64,000 bases of DNA from Embleya scabrispora (GCF_002024165.1 NZ_MWQN01000001.1:1364001-1428000), one strand, 5' to 3'. Numbered from the stretch's first letter, positions 16,255-27,278 are shown. Notes: a model not told the origin generated them from the sequence alone. Numbers and translations are program-made.

Positions 16255-17784
16255 ATGCCCGGGGTGCGCACGCTCGAAGAAGTGCTCGACCACGACGGCC
16301 CACTCGCCGAGGGGCCGTTACGCGAGGTCGCGGCGGGTATCGCCGACGCGTTGGCCCGGGTGCACGCGATCGGCCTCGTGCACGGCAGGCTCCGTGCGGA
16401 CCAGGTCCTGCTCACCCCGTACGGCCCGCGCGTGACCGGGTTCGCCGGCCGCGCCGACACGGACGACGGCGGCGATCCGTCGGAGGACGTGTACGCCTTC
16501 GGCACACTGATCACCCTGGCCGGGGGCGGGGCGTCCTGCGGCGAACTGGGTCCGCTGCTGCGCCGCTGCCTCGACCCCGATCCCGGGCGGCGCCCGACGG
16601 CGGTCGACGTGGACCGGGTGCTCACCCCGAGGCCGGCCGTGCTGACGGTGCCCGCGGGCGTGGACGACAGCGCCGACGTACCGCAGGAGGCACGCGCCGA
16701 GGACCCGCCGACCGGGCGCGGGCTGACCCGTCGGCGTCTGCTCGTCGGGGGCGGTTTCGCGCTCACCGCGGCCACCGTGACCTCCGCCGGCGTCGCCTTC
16801 GCACGCTATGCCGGCGACGGTCGCTCGGGGCCCGGGGTCCGGTGGCGGCGCTCGGTCGAGGGCCGGGTGACCACCCTTCAGGTCTTCGACAACGTCGCCT
16901 ACTGCACCACGACGGACAACGTGGTGATGGCCGTCGGCACCGAGACCGGGGTCGCGCTGTGGACGGCGCGGACCGAGTCGATGGTGTGGTCCCAGCCGGT
17001 GGTCTCCGGCACCGCGATGTTCCTGGCCTGTGTGGCCGGGCAGGTCACCGCGCTCGATCCGAGCAGCGGCGAGCGGTTGTGGCAGCAGCACGCCGGCGAC
17101 CGGATCCTCGGCGCACCGGTGTTGTACGGCTCGTCCCTGGTGGTCGGCACCCGGGACGACCGGGTGGTGGGCATCGACATGACGCAGGGCGCGCAGAGTT
17201 GGCAGTGGAGCGCGGGGACACCGCACGGCGGGGTGATGCCGGCCGTCTCGGAGACCGGCGGCGATCTGCTGTACCTGACCCACAGCGACGGCACGGTCGG
17301 CGCGATCCGCGACGATCGCGGGGAGCCGAGGTGGTCGACCCGGCTCGACGCGCCGATCGCCCGCCCGGCGCGCGCGATGGGCGATCTGGTCTACGTGGTG
17401 TCGGGCTTCACGCTGGTGGCGCTGAGCGTGTCGACCGGCGAGGTGCGGTGGCGTTTCCAGGGCGCCCCGGACATGACCGTCCCGGTGGTGACCGAGAACC
17501 TCGTCTACACCACCGACGTCGGCGCGCTGTACGCGCTCGACGCGCGTACCGGTCGGGAGCGCTGGCGGCAGCCCGTCGGCGCGCGGGTGCCCAGTCCGGT
17601 GGCCCTGGTGGACGGGACCGCCTATGCCGGCGGCACCGACACGCTGTACGCGTTCGACCCGGTCACCGGCGGACGGCACTGGCGGCACGGGCTGCCGACC
17701 TACCTGACCGCCGCCCCGGCGGGGGCCGGCAAGGTGCTGCTCCTCGGTACGGCCGGGTCCGAACTGGTCGCGCTCGAGACCTGA
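16255..17784 (+). CDS. Degenerate kinase-lobe / PQQ-type beta-propeller membrane protein
   Basis: A 509-aa protein. Residues 7-125 match only the C-lobe of an actinobacterial Ser/Thr kinase. The N-lobe with Gly loop and Lys is missing, the catalytic HRD is HGR (43-45), and DFG reads GFA (62-64). Catalysis is therefore unlikely. A twin-Arg-like TRRRLL followed by a hydrophobic segment (about 155-180) anchors or exports the rest. Residues 190-509 carry repeated A-L-D-x-x-T/S-G-x-x-x-W blades of a PQQ-like propeller. The ATG has GAAGGGG eight bases upstream. Codon 22 is TTA, suggesting bldA dependence. Its last 85 bp overlap the convergent ureD. Confidence 0.85.
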   Translation: MPGVRTLEEVLDHDGPLAEGPLREVAAGIADALARVHAIGLVHGRLRADQVLLTPYGPRVTGFAGRADTDDGGDPSEDVYAFGTLITLAGGGASCGELGPLLRRCLDPDPGRRPTAVDVDRVLTPRPAVLTVPAGVDDSADVPQEARAEDPPTGRGLTRRRLLVGGGFALTAATVTSAGVAFARYAGDGRSGPGVRWRRSVEGRVTTLQVFDNVAYCTTTDNVVMAVGTETGVALWTARTESMVWSQPVVSGTAMFLACVAGQVTALDPSSGERLWQQHAGDRILGAPVLYGSSLVVGTRDDRVVGIDMTQGAQSWQWSAGTPHGGVMPAVSETGGDLLYLTHSDGTVGAIRDDRGEPRWSTRLDAPIARPARAMGDLVYVVSGFTLVALSVSTGEVRWRFQGAPDMTVPVVTENLVYTTDVGALYALDARTGRERWRQPVGARVPSPVALVDGTAYAGGTDTLYAFDPVTGGRHWRHGLPTYLTAAPAGAGKVLLLGTAGSELVALET

Positions 17785-18503
17785 TCCGCCCGGGCCGCGG
17801 CGGCGGCGAGCGTGGCGTGGGCGGCCGGCGCGTCGGCCGCGGTCACCGTGATCAGTCGGCCGCCCCCGGCCAACGCGCACACCGCGCGTCCGGGGGCGCT
17901 CGACGCCGGTTCGGCCGGTGCGGGCAGGGTCAGCCGGGTGCCGACCACGGTCCCGCCGGCGGTGCCGGCCGGTCCCCGCCACCCCGGCGGCGCGGCGGGG
18001 CCGTACACGCTCTGCTGACGCAGCACCGGCTGCCCGGCCACCACCGCGTCCCACCGCGAGAGCACGTCGCCGCAGGGTTCGCCGGACCGGCCCAGGATCA
18101 GCGTCTCCCGGGCGAACAGCCGCGCTCCATCGTCGAGTTCGGCGTGCACGACGGCGTGGAACGTGGCCCGCGCGGCGACCACGACCGGCTCGGGCGACCA
18201 GTCGAGGACACCGCCGGCGGCGATCACCAGGTCGACCCGCTGCCGGGCCGGGGTGCCGTCGCCGATCAGCACCACCGCGGCGGCGGCGGTCCGGATCCGC
18301 AGTCGGGCGCCCGGGCCCACCTCGACCCGCACCGCCAGGTCGTCGCCGCCGATCGGGCCGGCCGCGCCGCCGACGAGGACCACCTCGGGGATCGGCCCGG
18401 GGACGGACACCTCGCGCGGCGCCAGTGGCACCTGTCCCAGCAGCCGGGTTACCACCGAGCGGCCGTGTCGAACCTCCGCCCGGATCAGGGCGGTCGCCCT
18501 CAC
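17700..18503 (-). CDS. ureD: Urease accessory protein UreD
   Basis: A 267-aa scaffold protein that binds apo-urease and, with UreF and UreG, delivers nickel. UreD-type patterns include [21 protein letters not shown] near the start, [23 protein letters not shown] in the middle and [21 protein letters not shown]. The GTG overlaps the ureG stop (GTGA), and it is the last gene of the urease operon. The final 28 codons lie antisense to the end of the kinase-propeller gene. Confidence 0.9.
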   Translation of the reverse strand: MRATALIRAEVRHGRSVVTRLLGQVPLAPREVSVPGPIPEVVLVGGAAGPIGGDDLAVRVEVGPGARLRIRTAAAAVVLIGDGTPARQRVDLVIAAGGVLDWSPEPVVVAARATFHAVVHAELDDGARLFARETLILGRSGEPCGDVLSRWDAVVAGQPVLRQQSVYGPAAPPGWRGPAGTAGGTVVGTRLTLPAPAEPASSAPGRAVCALAGGGRLITVTAADAPAAHATLAAAAARADQVSSATSSDPAVPRSSTLPAPAGAAVR

Positions 18504-19207
18504 CCGCCTGCCCGGACCGCGGGGACGGGGGTGCCGGCCCGCCAGGCGGCGAGTCGGTCGAGCACCCACGCGGTGACCACGTCCGCGTCCGGGGTCTCGC
18601 GCAGCGACAGGAAGGCCACGGGGGTGCCGGGGCGCATCCGGGCCGCGTCCCGGTCCATCACCGCCAGGTCGGCGCCGATCTGCGGGGCGATGTCGGTCTT
18701 GTTGATCACCAGCAGGTCGGAACGGCTCACTCCGGGGCCGCCCTTGCGCGGGACCTTGTCGCCGCCGGACACGTCGATGACGAACATCTGCACGTCGGCC
18801 AGTCCGCGACTGAAGGTCATGGTCAGGTTGTCCCCGCCGGATTCGATCAGCACCAGGTCCAGGTCCGGATGCGCGGCCTCCAGGTCCTCGACCGCGTCCA
18901 GGTTGCCGCTGATGTCGTCGCGCACCGCGGTGTGCGGGCAACAGCCGGTCTGTACCGCGGCGATCCGGTCCGCCGCCAACACCCCGGCCGCGCGCAGGAA
19001 GTCGGCGTCCTCGGTGGTGTAGATGTCGTTGGTGACGACGGCGAGCGAGAACCGCCCCGCGAGGACCCGGCACAGCGCGGCGACCAGCGCCGTCTTGCCG
19101 GATCCCACGGGACCGCCGACGCCGATCCGCAACGCGCGCGAGCCGGGCGCCGAGGGCTGCGGACGCGCCGACGGCCCACCGTTGCCGGGTGTGTGGTCAC
19201 GATGCAA
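18500..19207 (-). CDS. ureG: Urease accessory GTPase UreG
   Basis: A 235-aa SIMIBI GTPase that drives nickel insertion into urease. Walker A is [14 protein letters not shown], the metal-binding CPH lies in [13 protein letters not shown], and the ESGGDNL and NKTD motifs are present. The first 25 residues are a His/Pro/Ser-rich extension. The TTG at 19207 is chosen because GAGGAGG in the end of ureF lies nine bases upstream; this makes ureG overlap ureF by 11 bp. Confidence 0.95.
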   Translation of the reverse strand: MHRDHTPGNGGPSARPQPSAPGSRALRIGVGGPVGSGKTALVAALCRVLAGRFSLAVVTNDIYTTEDADFLRAAGVLAADRIAAVQTGCCPHTAVRDDISGNLDAVEDLEAAHPDLDLVLIESGGDNLTMTFSRGLADVQMFVIDVSGGDKVPRKGGPGVSRSDLLVINKTDIAPQIGADLAVMDRDAARMRPGTPVAFLSLRETPDADVVTAWVLDRLAAWRAGTPVPAVRAGG

Positions 19208-19886
19208 AGTGCACGACCTCCTCTTGGACGTGCAGTTCGTGGCAGACGTCCAGGCCCACGGCGGACCAGCAGGGCAGCCGGTCCCAGTCGCCGTCGGCGG
19301 ACACGGTGCGGGCGGCGTCGGCCGCCTCCTCGGCCACCTGGTCGCAGTGCCCGGCCATCTCGGCGAGCACGACGGTGACCGAGATCGGGTCGAGGGAGAG
19401 CAGTTTCACCGCGGCGGAGGCGGGCCCGTTGACCACGTTGGTGGCGGCCAGCACGGCCGCCTCGCGCGCGTCCAGCCGGGCCCGGGTGGCCGCGGCGCCG
19501 AGCACGATCGCGTGGTGCGGGGACACCCCGAGCGCGGTCCACGGCTCGGTGGGCCAGGCGGCCTTGACCACCCGGCGCAACGACCGGCCCTGCGCGCGCG
19601 AGGCGGCCCGGGCGGGCGCGGACGCGGTCCGGGCATCGAGTTCGGCGTCGAGTTCGGCCCAGGGCCCGTGTTCGGGCAGCGTGTAGGGCCCCGCGGTCAG
19701 CGCGGCGACGGCGGCGAAGGCCGCCTGTACCGCGCCGGTGGAATAGAGCTTGCCGAGCAGGAACTCGGTGAGCGTGTCGAGGTCGTGCACCTCGCCGCGC
19801 AGGACCGCGTTCTCCAGACCGCCGGAGTGCGCGTAGCCGCCGGCGGGCAGTCGTGAATCCCCGAGCAGGAGCAGTCCAGCACCCAT
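19197..19886 (-). CDS. ureF: Urease accessory protein UreF
   Basis: A 229-aa helical accessory protein that, with UreD, regulates the UreG GTPase. Typical features are [21 protein letters not shown] at the N-terminus and the late [24 protein letters not shown] block. The ATG at 19886 has AGAGG about eight bases upstream; the GTG nine bases further upstream is too close to that site. A 126-bp gap with a hairpin separates it from ureC. Confidence 0.93.
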   Translation of the reverse strand: MGAGLLLLGDSRLPAGGYAHSGGLENAVLRGEVHDLDTLTEFLLGKLYSTGAVQAAFAAVAALTAGPYTLPEHGPWAELDAELDARTASAPARAASRAQGRSLRRVVKAAWPTEPWTALGVSPHHAIVLGAAATRARLDAREAAVLAATNVVNGPASAAVKLLSLDPISVTVVLAEMAGHCDQVAEEAADAARTVSADGDWDRLPCWSAVGLDVCHELHVQEEVVHFAS

Positions 19887-19960
19887 GAGTACCACCTCTT
19901 ACTGGTCGTAACGTGTCGATGTCGGTCCCGGCCGGTCACCGCAGTCACAGCTCGCTGCCC

Positions 19961-19994
19961 TGACGGTGAGTCAGCTTTCCCTGACCCTCCGTCA
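19961..19994. other. Two-part stem-loop between ureC and ureF
   Basis: TGACGG (19961-19966) pairs with CCGTCA (19989-19994), and inside it GTCAG pairs with CTGAC around a 6-nt loop. It lies in the only sizeable gap of the urease operon, so it may adjust accessory-gene expression or protect the ureABC message. Confidence 0.4.
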
Positions 19995-20012
19995 AGAAGC
20001 AAGCACAAGCAA

Positions 20013-21730
<1,718 letters not shown>

Positions 21731-21734
<4 letters not shown>

Positions 21735-22090
21735 CGCGAGCCCTCCCGGTCCAACTCGCCCCCGCGCCCGACCCGCAGCCCCGGCACCACGCGCGCCCCC
21801 GCGAGCGGCACCAACTCCACCTCGCGCCCGACGCCCGGCTCGAACCGCACCGCCGTCCCGGCCGGCACATGCAATCGATGCCCCCAGGCCGCGTCCCGAT
21901 CGAACTCCAACGCGTCGTTGGCCGCCGGGAAATGCAAATGCGACCCCACCTGCACGGGCCGGTCCCCGGTGTTCAACACCCGCACCACCACCACGGCCCG
22001 CCCGGGATTGAGCACGATCGGCTCCGCCCCCAACAACACCTCACCGGGCACCACGGGCACCAACGACCGCCGAGGCCGCCCCCCACTCAC
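21731..22090 (-). CDS. ureB: Urease beta subunit
   Basis: A 119-aa structural subunit. It shows the family pattern [17 protein letters not shown] and the conserved [18 protein letters not shown]...[14 protein letters not shown]. The GTG overlaps the ureA stop and the TGA overlaps the ureC GTG, so ureA, ureB and ureC are translationally coupled. The C-terminus carries a short charged tail. Confidence 0.96.
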
Positions 22091-22389
22091 GGAATCGGCC
22101 GATGCACGGTGACCAACTTCGTCCCATCCGGAAAGGTCGCCTCCACCTGCACCTCGGCGACCAACTCCGGCACCCCGTCCATCACATCGTCCCGCCCCAG
22201 CACATGCCGCCCGGCCTCCTGAAGGTCCGCCACGGACCGCCCGTCCCGAGCCCCTTCGAGCACGAACGAGGCCAACACCGCAGTAGCCTCGGGACAGTTC
22301 AACCGCAGCCCCCGAGCCCGCCGCCGCTCCGCCAGGTCGGCCGCATACGAAACCATCAACCGCTCCCGCTCCCGCGGCGTCAACAACAC
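22087..22389 (-). CDS. ureA: Urease gamma subunit
   Basis: The 100-aa small subunit and first gene of the operon. The start [20 protein letters not shown], the LNCPEATA block and [18 protein letters not shown] are diagnostic. The GTG start has GGAGGG six bases upstream. Order ureA-B-C-F-G-D without ureE is normal in streptomycetes. Confidence 0.97.
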   Translation of the reverse strand: MLLTPRERERLMVSYAADLAERRRARGLRLNCPEATAVLASFVLEGARDGRSVADLQEAGRHVLGRDDVMDGVPELVAEVQVEATFPDGTKLVTVHRPIP

Positions 22390-22677
22390 GCGACACCCTC
22401 CTCCGAAACCACCCCGGCCCGTCCACCCAGCCTGACCACCGCGTGTTTCCCACCGAAGCAGGGCACGTTAACGCAAGGTATCCAAACTCTCACGCAGGGT
22501 ACCTGTAGGCGTCCGCTCCGAATCCCGAGCGGAACATGCGGTCCCGGGACACCCCCGCCGAACGGTGGTGCGGCTGCGGCGCCGGGCAGCCCGTGGCCGG
22601 CGGCCACGGGCCACGCGGGCCGCCGACGAACCGCGGCACGCGGTGCGCGGTTCGGCGGCGGCCGTTCGGCCCGGAGG
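22390..22677. promoter_or_regulatory. ureA upstream region with 21-bp-spaced direct repeat; downstream hairpins
   Basis: Two copies of ACGCARGGTAYC (22471-22482 and 22492-22503) start 21 bp apart, two helical turns, 80-115 bp upstream of ureA. They suit a dimeric activator or repressor. The right half (22589-22653) holds two strong hairpins belonging to the end of the peptidase gene. I could not fit the GlnR consensus convincingly. Confidence 0.4.
22589..22653 (-). terminator. Tandem hairpins downstream of the S9 peptidase gene
   Basis: GCCCGTGGCC (22589-22598) pairs with GGCCACGGGC (22102-offset, 22602-22611) with a 3-nt loop. GAACCGCG (22628-22635) pairs with CGCGGTTC (22646-22653), extended by GCCGCC/GGCGGC. 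They lie just past the peptidase stop and probably insulate the urease promoter. Confidence 0.5.
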
Positions 22678-24687
22678 TCAGAAGCCGCCGCCCGGCGGGG
22701 CCTCGATCGGGTCGGCCGGGACGAATTCGAACACCTTTCCGTAGAACCAGAGTTCGGCCTCCAACGCGCGGATGATGTTCTCCGCCCGGCGGAAGCCGTG
22801 TTGTTCGCCCTCGAACGCCAGGTAGACGTAGGGGAGTTTCTTCTCCTTCAGGGCCGCCACGATCATCTCGGCCTGGGCCGGCGGTACCACCTCGTCCTCC
22901 AGCCCCTGGAACACCGCCAGCGGGCTGGACAGGGCGTCGGTGTGGTTGATCGGCGAGCGGGCCCGGTACACCGCCTCGGCCTGCGGATACGGGCCGACCA
23001 GGCGGTCCAGGTAGCGCGACTCGAACTTGTGCGTGTGCCGGGCCAGGGCCGCGATGTCGGCGACGCCGAAGTGGCTGGCGCCGGCGGTGAAGACGTCGTT
23101 GCCCACGAGTGCGGCCAGCGTGGTGTAGCCGCCCGCCGAACCACCGCGGATGGCCAGCTTCGTACCGTCCACGACACCGGTGTCGGCCAGGTGCCGGGCC
23201 ACCGCCGTGCAGTCCTCCACGTCGACGATGCCCCACGAGTCGTACAGCAGGTTGCGGTACTCCCGGCCGTATCCCGTGCTGCCGCCGTAGTTCACGTCGG
23301 CCACCGCGAAGCCGCGGCTGGTCCAGTACTGGATCCGCAGATTGAGCACCGCCGGCGCCTGCGCGGTCGGACCGCCGTGGATGGAGACGATCAGCGGCGG
23401 CAGCGCGCCGGCGGGCGCCTGCGCGTGCGGGTTCTTCGGCAGGTACAACAGCGCGTGCGCGGTCCGCCCGGCCGCCGAGTCGAACTCGATCGGCCGCGGC
23501 GGGCTGAACCACCGGGCGTCGAAGTCGAAGTCCCGCGCCGGACGCAGCCGTTCGATCTGCAGCGCGGTGCCTCCGGTGGGCGCGAGCCGAACCCGGCGCG
23601 GCGCGTCCTCGTCGTCCGGACCGCCCCCGATCACCAGCACCCCGCCGGGCACCGCGGCCAGGTCGGACAACCAGGTCAGCCCGGTCTCCACCCGCGTCGG
23701 CGGCTCCTCCGGGCGGGTCGGGTCGAGCACGCCCAGGTGCACGAAGCCGCCCGTGTTGACCGTGCAGGCGATCCGGCCGTCGTCGAGGAAGGCGTAGTAC
23801 CGCTCACCGAACACCCACTGCGGGCCGCCGATCTCGGCCTCGACCGGCGCCACCGCCTCCACCTGACCACCCGCGCCGACCCGGTACAGGTTCCACCACC
23901 CGGTGCGGTCCGAGGCGAACCACAACGCCCCGTCGGGTCCCCACTCGGGCTGCACCACCGACTCGCGCCCCCCGCCCGCGACCGCCTGCGCGCCGGTCGT
24001 GCGCGGTCCCGCCTCGATCGCGGCGACCATCAACTCCGCCGCGTCCCACGGCATGTCCGGATGCGACCACTGGGTCCAGGCCAGCGCCGAGCCGTCGGCG
24101 GCCGGTCGCGGCGAGGACACGAAGTCCGGCCCGGTGACCAGGACCCGGGCCGGCTGCGTACCGTCCAGCGGCAGGGCGACGATCTCGTTGATCGCCTCTC
24201 CGTGCGCCTCGACCGCGGCCGGCTCGTGGCTCTCGCGCACCGCGACCAGCCACTCCCCCGCCCCCCACTGCCCCGCGGGCACGAGGGTGAGGTCCGCGTA
24301 GCGCAGCCCCGCCGTCTCCCGCGGCTCTTCGGTGATCGCCACCGGCGCGTCGTCGTCGGGCCCCAGCCGGTACAACCGCTGGTCGGTCCAGTTCGCGAAG
24401 ACCAGCACGCCGGCCCGCACCGTCCAGGCCGCGCCGCCGTACTCGTGCACCCGGGTCCGCGCCGAGAACCCCTCCGGCAGCACGTCCTCCGGCGCCCCGC
24501 CCGGACGCAGGCGCACCAATTGGATGCGCCCACCCTCCGTCGGCCGCGCCTCGGCCCACCACACCTCTTCCCCGTCGGCCCGGATCTCCCCGGGACTCGC
24601 CGCCCCCTCCACCAACCGCTCGGCCGTGATCGGCGAGGGCCAGGAACCGTATGCCTGCGTCTGTTCCGCGTTCATGTCGGCACTCAT
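22678..24687 (-). CDS. Prolyl oligopeptidase family (S9) serine peptidase
   Basis: A 669-aa cytosolic peptidase. The N-terminal 400 residues form a beta-propeller-like region with repeated W/F-x-x-D blades. The C-terminal hydrolase domain starts near LPPLIVSIHGGPTAQ. The nucleophile is in IRGGSAGGYT, the Asp in GLEDEVVPP and the His in EGEQHGFR, a complete triad. It is of the dipeptidyl-peptidase or acylaminoacyl-peptidase type, acting on short peptides. The ATG at 24687 is used; a second ATG lies four codons downstream. Confidence 0.92.
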   Translation of the reverse strand: MSADMNAEQTQAYGSWPSPITAERLVEGAASPGEIRADGEEVWWAEARPTEGGRIQLVRLRPGGAPEDVLPEGFSARTRVHEYGGAAWTVRAGVLVFANWTDQRLYRLGPDDDAPVAITEEPRETAGLRYADLTLVPAGQWGAGEWLVAVRESHEPAAVEAHGEAINEIVALPLDGTQPARVLVTGPDFVSSPRPAADGSALAWTQWSHPDMPWDAAELMVAAIEAGPRTTGAQAVAGGGRESVVQPEWGPDGALWFASDRTGWWNLYRVGAGGQVEAVAPVEAEIGGPQWVFGERYYAFLDDGRIACTVNTGGFVHLGVLDPTRPEEPPTRVETGLTWLSDLAAVPGGVLVIGGGPDDEDAPRRVRLAPTGGTALQIERLRPARDFDFDARWFSPPRPIEFDSAAGRTAHALLYLPKNPHAQAPAGALPPLIVSIHGGPTAQAPAVLNLRIQYWTSRGFAVADVNYGGSTGYGREYRNLLYDSWGIVDVEDCTAVARHLADTGVVDGTKLAIRGGSAGGYTTLAALVGNDVFTAGASHFGVADIAALARHTHKFESRYLDRLVGPYPQAEAVYRARSPINHTDALSSPLAVFQGLEDEVVPPAQAEMIVAALKEKKLPYVYLAFEGEQHGFRRAENIIRALEAELWFYGKVFEFVPADPIEAPPGGGF

Positions 24688-24792
24688 CCCACGATCCTCG
24701 CCGTCCCGCGCCGGGAAAGCATCCGGCGGCCCCCGGGAAAACCCCGAAAAACCCGGTCGCCCCCGACCGGGTCCACGCGGGATCATGTGCGT

Positions 24793-25215
24793 ATGACGAC
24801 AGATCTCGACATTCGCGGCGTGGCGATACCCGCCGCCGAGCTGTCGTGGCGGTTCTCCCGTTCCTCCGGCCCCGGCGGACAGTCGGTGAACACCACGGAC
24901 AGCCGCGCCGAGGTGTCCTTCGACCTGGGCGCCACCACCGCGCTGCCCGACGTGCTCAAGCAGCGCGCGCTGCGCCGGCTGGAGGGGCGTCTGGTCGACG
25001 GCGTGCTCACCGTGGCCTCGTCCGAGCAGCGCTCGCAACTGATGAACCGACAAACCGCCGCCCGGCGCCTGGCCGACATCCTGGTCGAGGCCACGGCCCC
25101 ACCCCCGCCGCCCCGGCGACCGACCAAACCCACGCGCGGCATGCGCGAGCGCCGGCTGCGCAACAAGCACCACCGCAGTGAGATCAAACGACTGCGCCGC
25201 TCGACCGGAGACTGA
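24793..25215 (+). CDS. arfB: ArfB/YaeJ-like peptidyl-tRNA hydrolase for ribosome rescue
   Basis: A 140-aa class-I release-factor-like protein that frees ribosomes stalled on mRNAs lacking a stop codon. The catalytic loop SSGPGGQSVN has GGQ at residues 28-30. The basic C-terminal tail (GMRERRLRNKHHRSEIKRLR) matches the part that enters the empty mRNA channel in ArfB. There is no codon-recognition domain, as expected. It is divergent from the S9 peptidase, with a 105-bp gap. Confidence 0.93.
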   Translation: MTTDLDIRGVAIPAAELSWRFSRSSGPGGQSVNTTDSRAEVSFDLGATTALPDVLKQRALRRLEGRLVDGVLTVASSEQRSQLMNRQTAARRLADILVEATAPPPPPRRPTKPTRGMRERRLRNKHHRSEIKRLRRSTGD

Positions 25216-25463
25216 TCCCGGGTCCGAACAGGTTCCGAAGCGAACCCAAAGTCGAGATGAAGCGTCGCTTACCGAAGCATTACGGATCACACCCGGAAAA
25301 CCGGCGCATGAGCACGATTCGCCATCGCAGACTGCGAACGCCGGCCAGTGCCGCGTACCGCAGCGAACGAAGCGAAGGACTCCGGGATGCCCTCCCCCGC
25401 ACGTGCGCCACACCCACCGCGACCCACGCTCCCCCCCGTCGTGTACCACTCGTGGAGTCATCC

Positions 25464-25967
25464 GTGACCGCCGTCGGGCGGGCCCGTGCCCGCGCTCGGC
25501 ACGAGCGGCGCGGCTCGACGAACCACCACCGCGAACCCGATCCCGAACACCCGCCCGGCCCGGTGTTCGTGCGCTGGACCATCGCACCCACCGTCGCGGG
25601 CGTACCGGAGGTCCGGCACCGCCTGCGCGACCTGTTACACGGCTGGGGGATCGCCGAGGAACTGGTCGACACACTGCTCCTGATCGCCACCGAACTGACG
25701 TCCAACGCGGTCCGTCACGCGGCGATCCGCACCGACCGGGTCCGGATCACCGCGGCGCACGGCGGCGCCGAGATCCGCCTCGAGGTCGCCGACGGACACC
25801 CCTTCCGCCCGCACGCGCTCCTGGAGACGGGGCCGGAGTCCGAGGACGGGCGCGGTCTGATGATCGTGAAACTGATGGTGGCCGAACTCGGCGGCCGGAT
25901 CGACGTGCTGCCCAGCGGCCCCGGCAAGAGCATCCGGGTCACCCTGGACCCGGACGCGCACGCCTAG
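25464..25967 (+). CDS. HATPase_c anti-sigma-like protein with a TTA codon
   Basis: A 167-aa GHKL ATPase of the RsbW type. The N-box is LLIATELTSNAVRHA, the G1 region is LEVADGHP, and GRGLMIVKLMVAELGG forms the ATP lid. A TTA leucine codon (25635-25637, codon 58) makes translation likely to depend on the bldA tRNA. The GTG at 25464 has GGAG seven bases upstream. A longer start at ATG 25257 would add 69 atypical Arg/Thr/Pro-rich residues and a second TTA codon. The partner sigma factor or anti-anti-sigma factor is unknown. Confidence 0.8.
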   Translation: MTAVGRARARARHERRGSTNHHREPDPEHPPGPVFVRWTIAPTVAGVPEVRHRLRDLLHGWGIAEELVDTLLLIATELTSNAVRHAAIRTDRVRITAAHGGAEIRLEVADGHPFRPHALLETGPESEDGRGLMIVKLMVAELGGRIDVLPSGPGKSIRVTLDPDAHA

Positions 25968-25974
25968 CAGCCCC

Positions 25975-25992
25975 GGCGCGAGCGCACGCGCC
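25975..25992. terminator. Short hairpin between convergent genes
   Basis: GGCGCG pairs with CGCGCC around AGCGCA, in the 28-bp gap between the HATPase gene and the convergent dehydrogenase gene. Confidence 0.4.
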
Positions 25993-25995
25993 CGC

Positions 25996-27177
25996 TCAGT
26001 GGAAGGCGTCCAGACCGGTCAGCGCCTTGCCGATCACCAGCGTGTGCATCTCGGAGGTGCCCTCGTAGGTCAACACCGATTCCAAGTTGTTCATGTGCCG
26101 GATGACCGGATACTCCAGCGAGATGCCGTTCGCGCCCAGGATGGTGCGCGCGCTGCGGGCGATCCCGATCGCCTCGCGGACGTTGTTGAGCTTGCCGAAG
26201 CTGATCTGCTCCGGCCGCACCCCGCCCGCGTCCTTGCGCCGCCCCAGGTGCAGCGCGAGCAACTGCGCCTTGCCGATCTCCACCGCCATGTCGGCCAACT
26301 TGGCCTGGGTCAACTGGAACGCGCCGATCGGCCGGCCGAACTGCTCCCGGGTGCGGGCGTAGTCCAGCGCCGACTCGAAGCAGGAGCGCGCCGCGCCGAC
26401 CGATCCCCACACGATGCCGTAGCGGGCCTCGCCCAGACAGCTCAGCGGACCGCGCAGGCCCACCACGTCGGGCAACACCGCGTCGGCCGGCAACCGCACG
26501 TCGTCCAGCGTCAACTCGCTGGTGATCGAGGCCCGCAGGGACATCTTGTGCCGGATGTCGACGGCCGCGAACCCGGGGGTGTCGGTGGGCACCACAAAAC
26601 CGCGCACGCCCTCCTCGGTGCGCGCCCAGATCACCGCGACCTCGGCCACCGAGCCGTTGGTGATCCACATCTTGCGCCCGTTGAGCACCCAGTCGTCGCC
26701 GTCCCGCTTGGCGTGGGTACGCATCGACGCCGGGTCCGAGCCGTGGTCGGGCTCGGTCAGGCCGAAGCAGCCGAGCACCTCGCCGGCGGCCATCCGGGGC
26801 AGCCAGGTCTGCCGGTGCTCCTCGCTCCCGAAGCGGTGGATGGCGTACATCGCCAGCGATCCCTGCACCGACACCAGCGAACGCAGCCCCGAGTCGCACG
26901 CCTCCAATTCCAGGCAGGCCAGGCCGTACTGCACGGCACTGGTCCCGGCACAGCCGTAGCCGTCCAGGGTCATCCCGAGCACCCCGATCCCGCCGAGGCC
27001 GCGCGCGAGTTCGCGCACCGAGGGCAGTTCGCCGCGCTCGAACCAGTCCGCCACGTAGGGCGTGACATGGTCGGCGCAGAACCGCCGCACGGTGTCCCGG
27101 ATCGCCCGATCCTCGGCATCGAGCAGGTCGTCGATGCCGAGCGGGTCGGCCGGGTCGAACGCGGGTGCCTTGGCCAT
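25996..27177 (-). CDS. Acyl-CoA dehydrogenase, glutaryl-CoA dehydrogenase-like
   Basis: A 393-aa FAD enzyme. It has GCFGLTEPDHGSDPASM and WVLNGRKMWITNGS for flavin/substrate binding, and a C-terminal TYEGTSEMHTLVIGKALTG with the catalytic Glu position. Length and the pattern EYPVIRHMNNLESVLTYEG resemble glutaryl-CoA dehydrogenases (lysine/tryptophan degradation). Neighbouring genes give no pathway support. The ATG has AGGAGG nine bases upstream. An electron-transfer flavoprotein must be encoded elsewhere. Confidence 0.9.
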   Translation of the reverse strand: MAKAPAFDPADPLGIDDLLDAEDRAIRDTVRRFCADHVTPYVADWFERGELPSVRELARGLGGIGVLGMTLDGYGCAGTSAVQYGLACLELEACDSGLRSLVSVQGSLAMYAIHRFGSEEHRQTWLPRMAAGEVLGCFGLTEPDHGSDPASMRTHAKRDGDDWVLNGRKMWITNGSVAEVAVIWARTEEGVRGFVVPTDTPGFAAVDIRHKMSLRASITSELTLDDVRLPADAVLPDVVGLRGPLSCLGEARYGIVWGSVGAARSCFESALDYARTREQFGRPIGAFQLTQAKLADMAVEIGKAQLLALHLGRRKDAGGVRPEQISFGKLNNVREAIGIARSARTILGANGISLEYPVIRHMNNLESVLTYEGTSEMHTLVIGKALTGLDAFH

Positions 27178-27278
27178 GCCTGGTGCCTCCTGGGTGCCGT
27201 TCGACAGACCCGAGCGGTGTCGAACGGGTCCCGATAGATTGCCCCGAACATAGATCCGGAACACGGGGGAGCACCACC

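Noticed and set aside
16002-19022. 1006-codon plus-strand frame spanning the propeller and urease genes
   Set aside because: It crosses two opposite-strand genes and lacks any recognisable domain; the correct frame starts at 16255.
22390-22510. GlnR box upstream of ureA
   Set aside because: GTTAAC and GAAAC occur on the minus strand, but the intervening half-sites do not fit the GTnAC-n6-GaAAC spacing.
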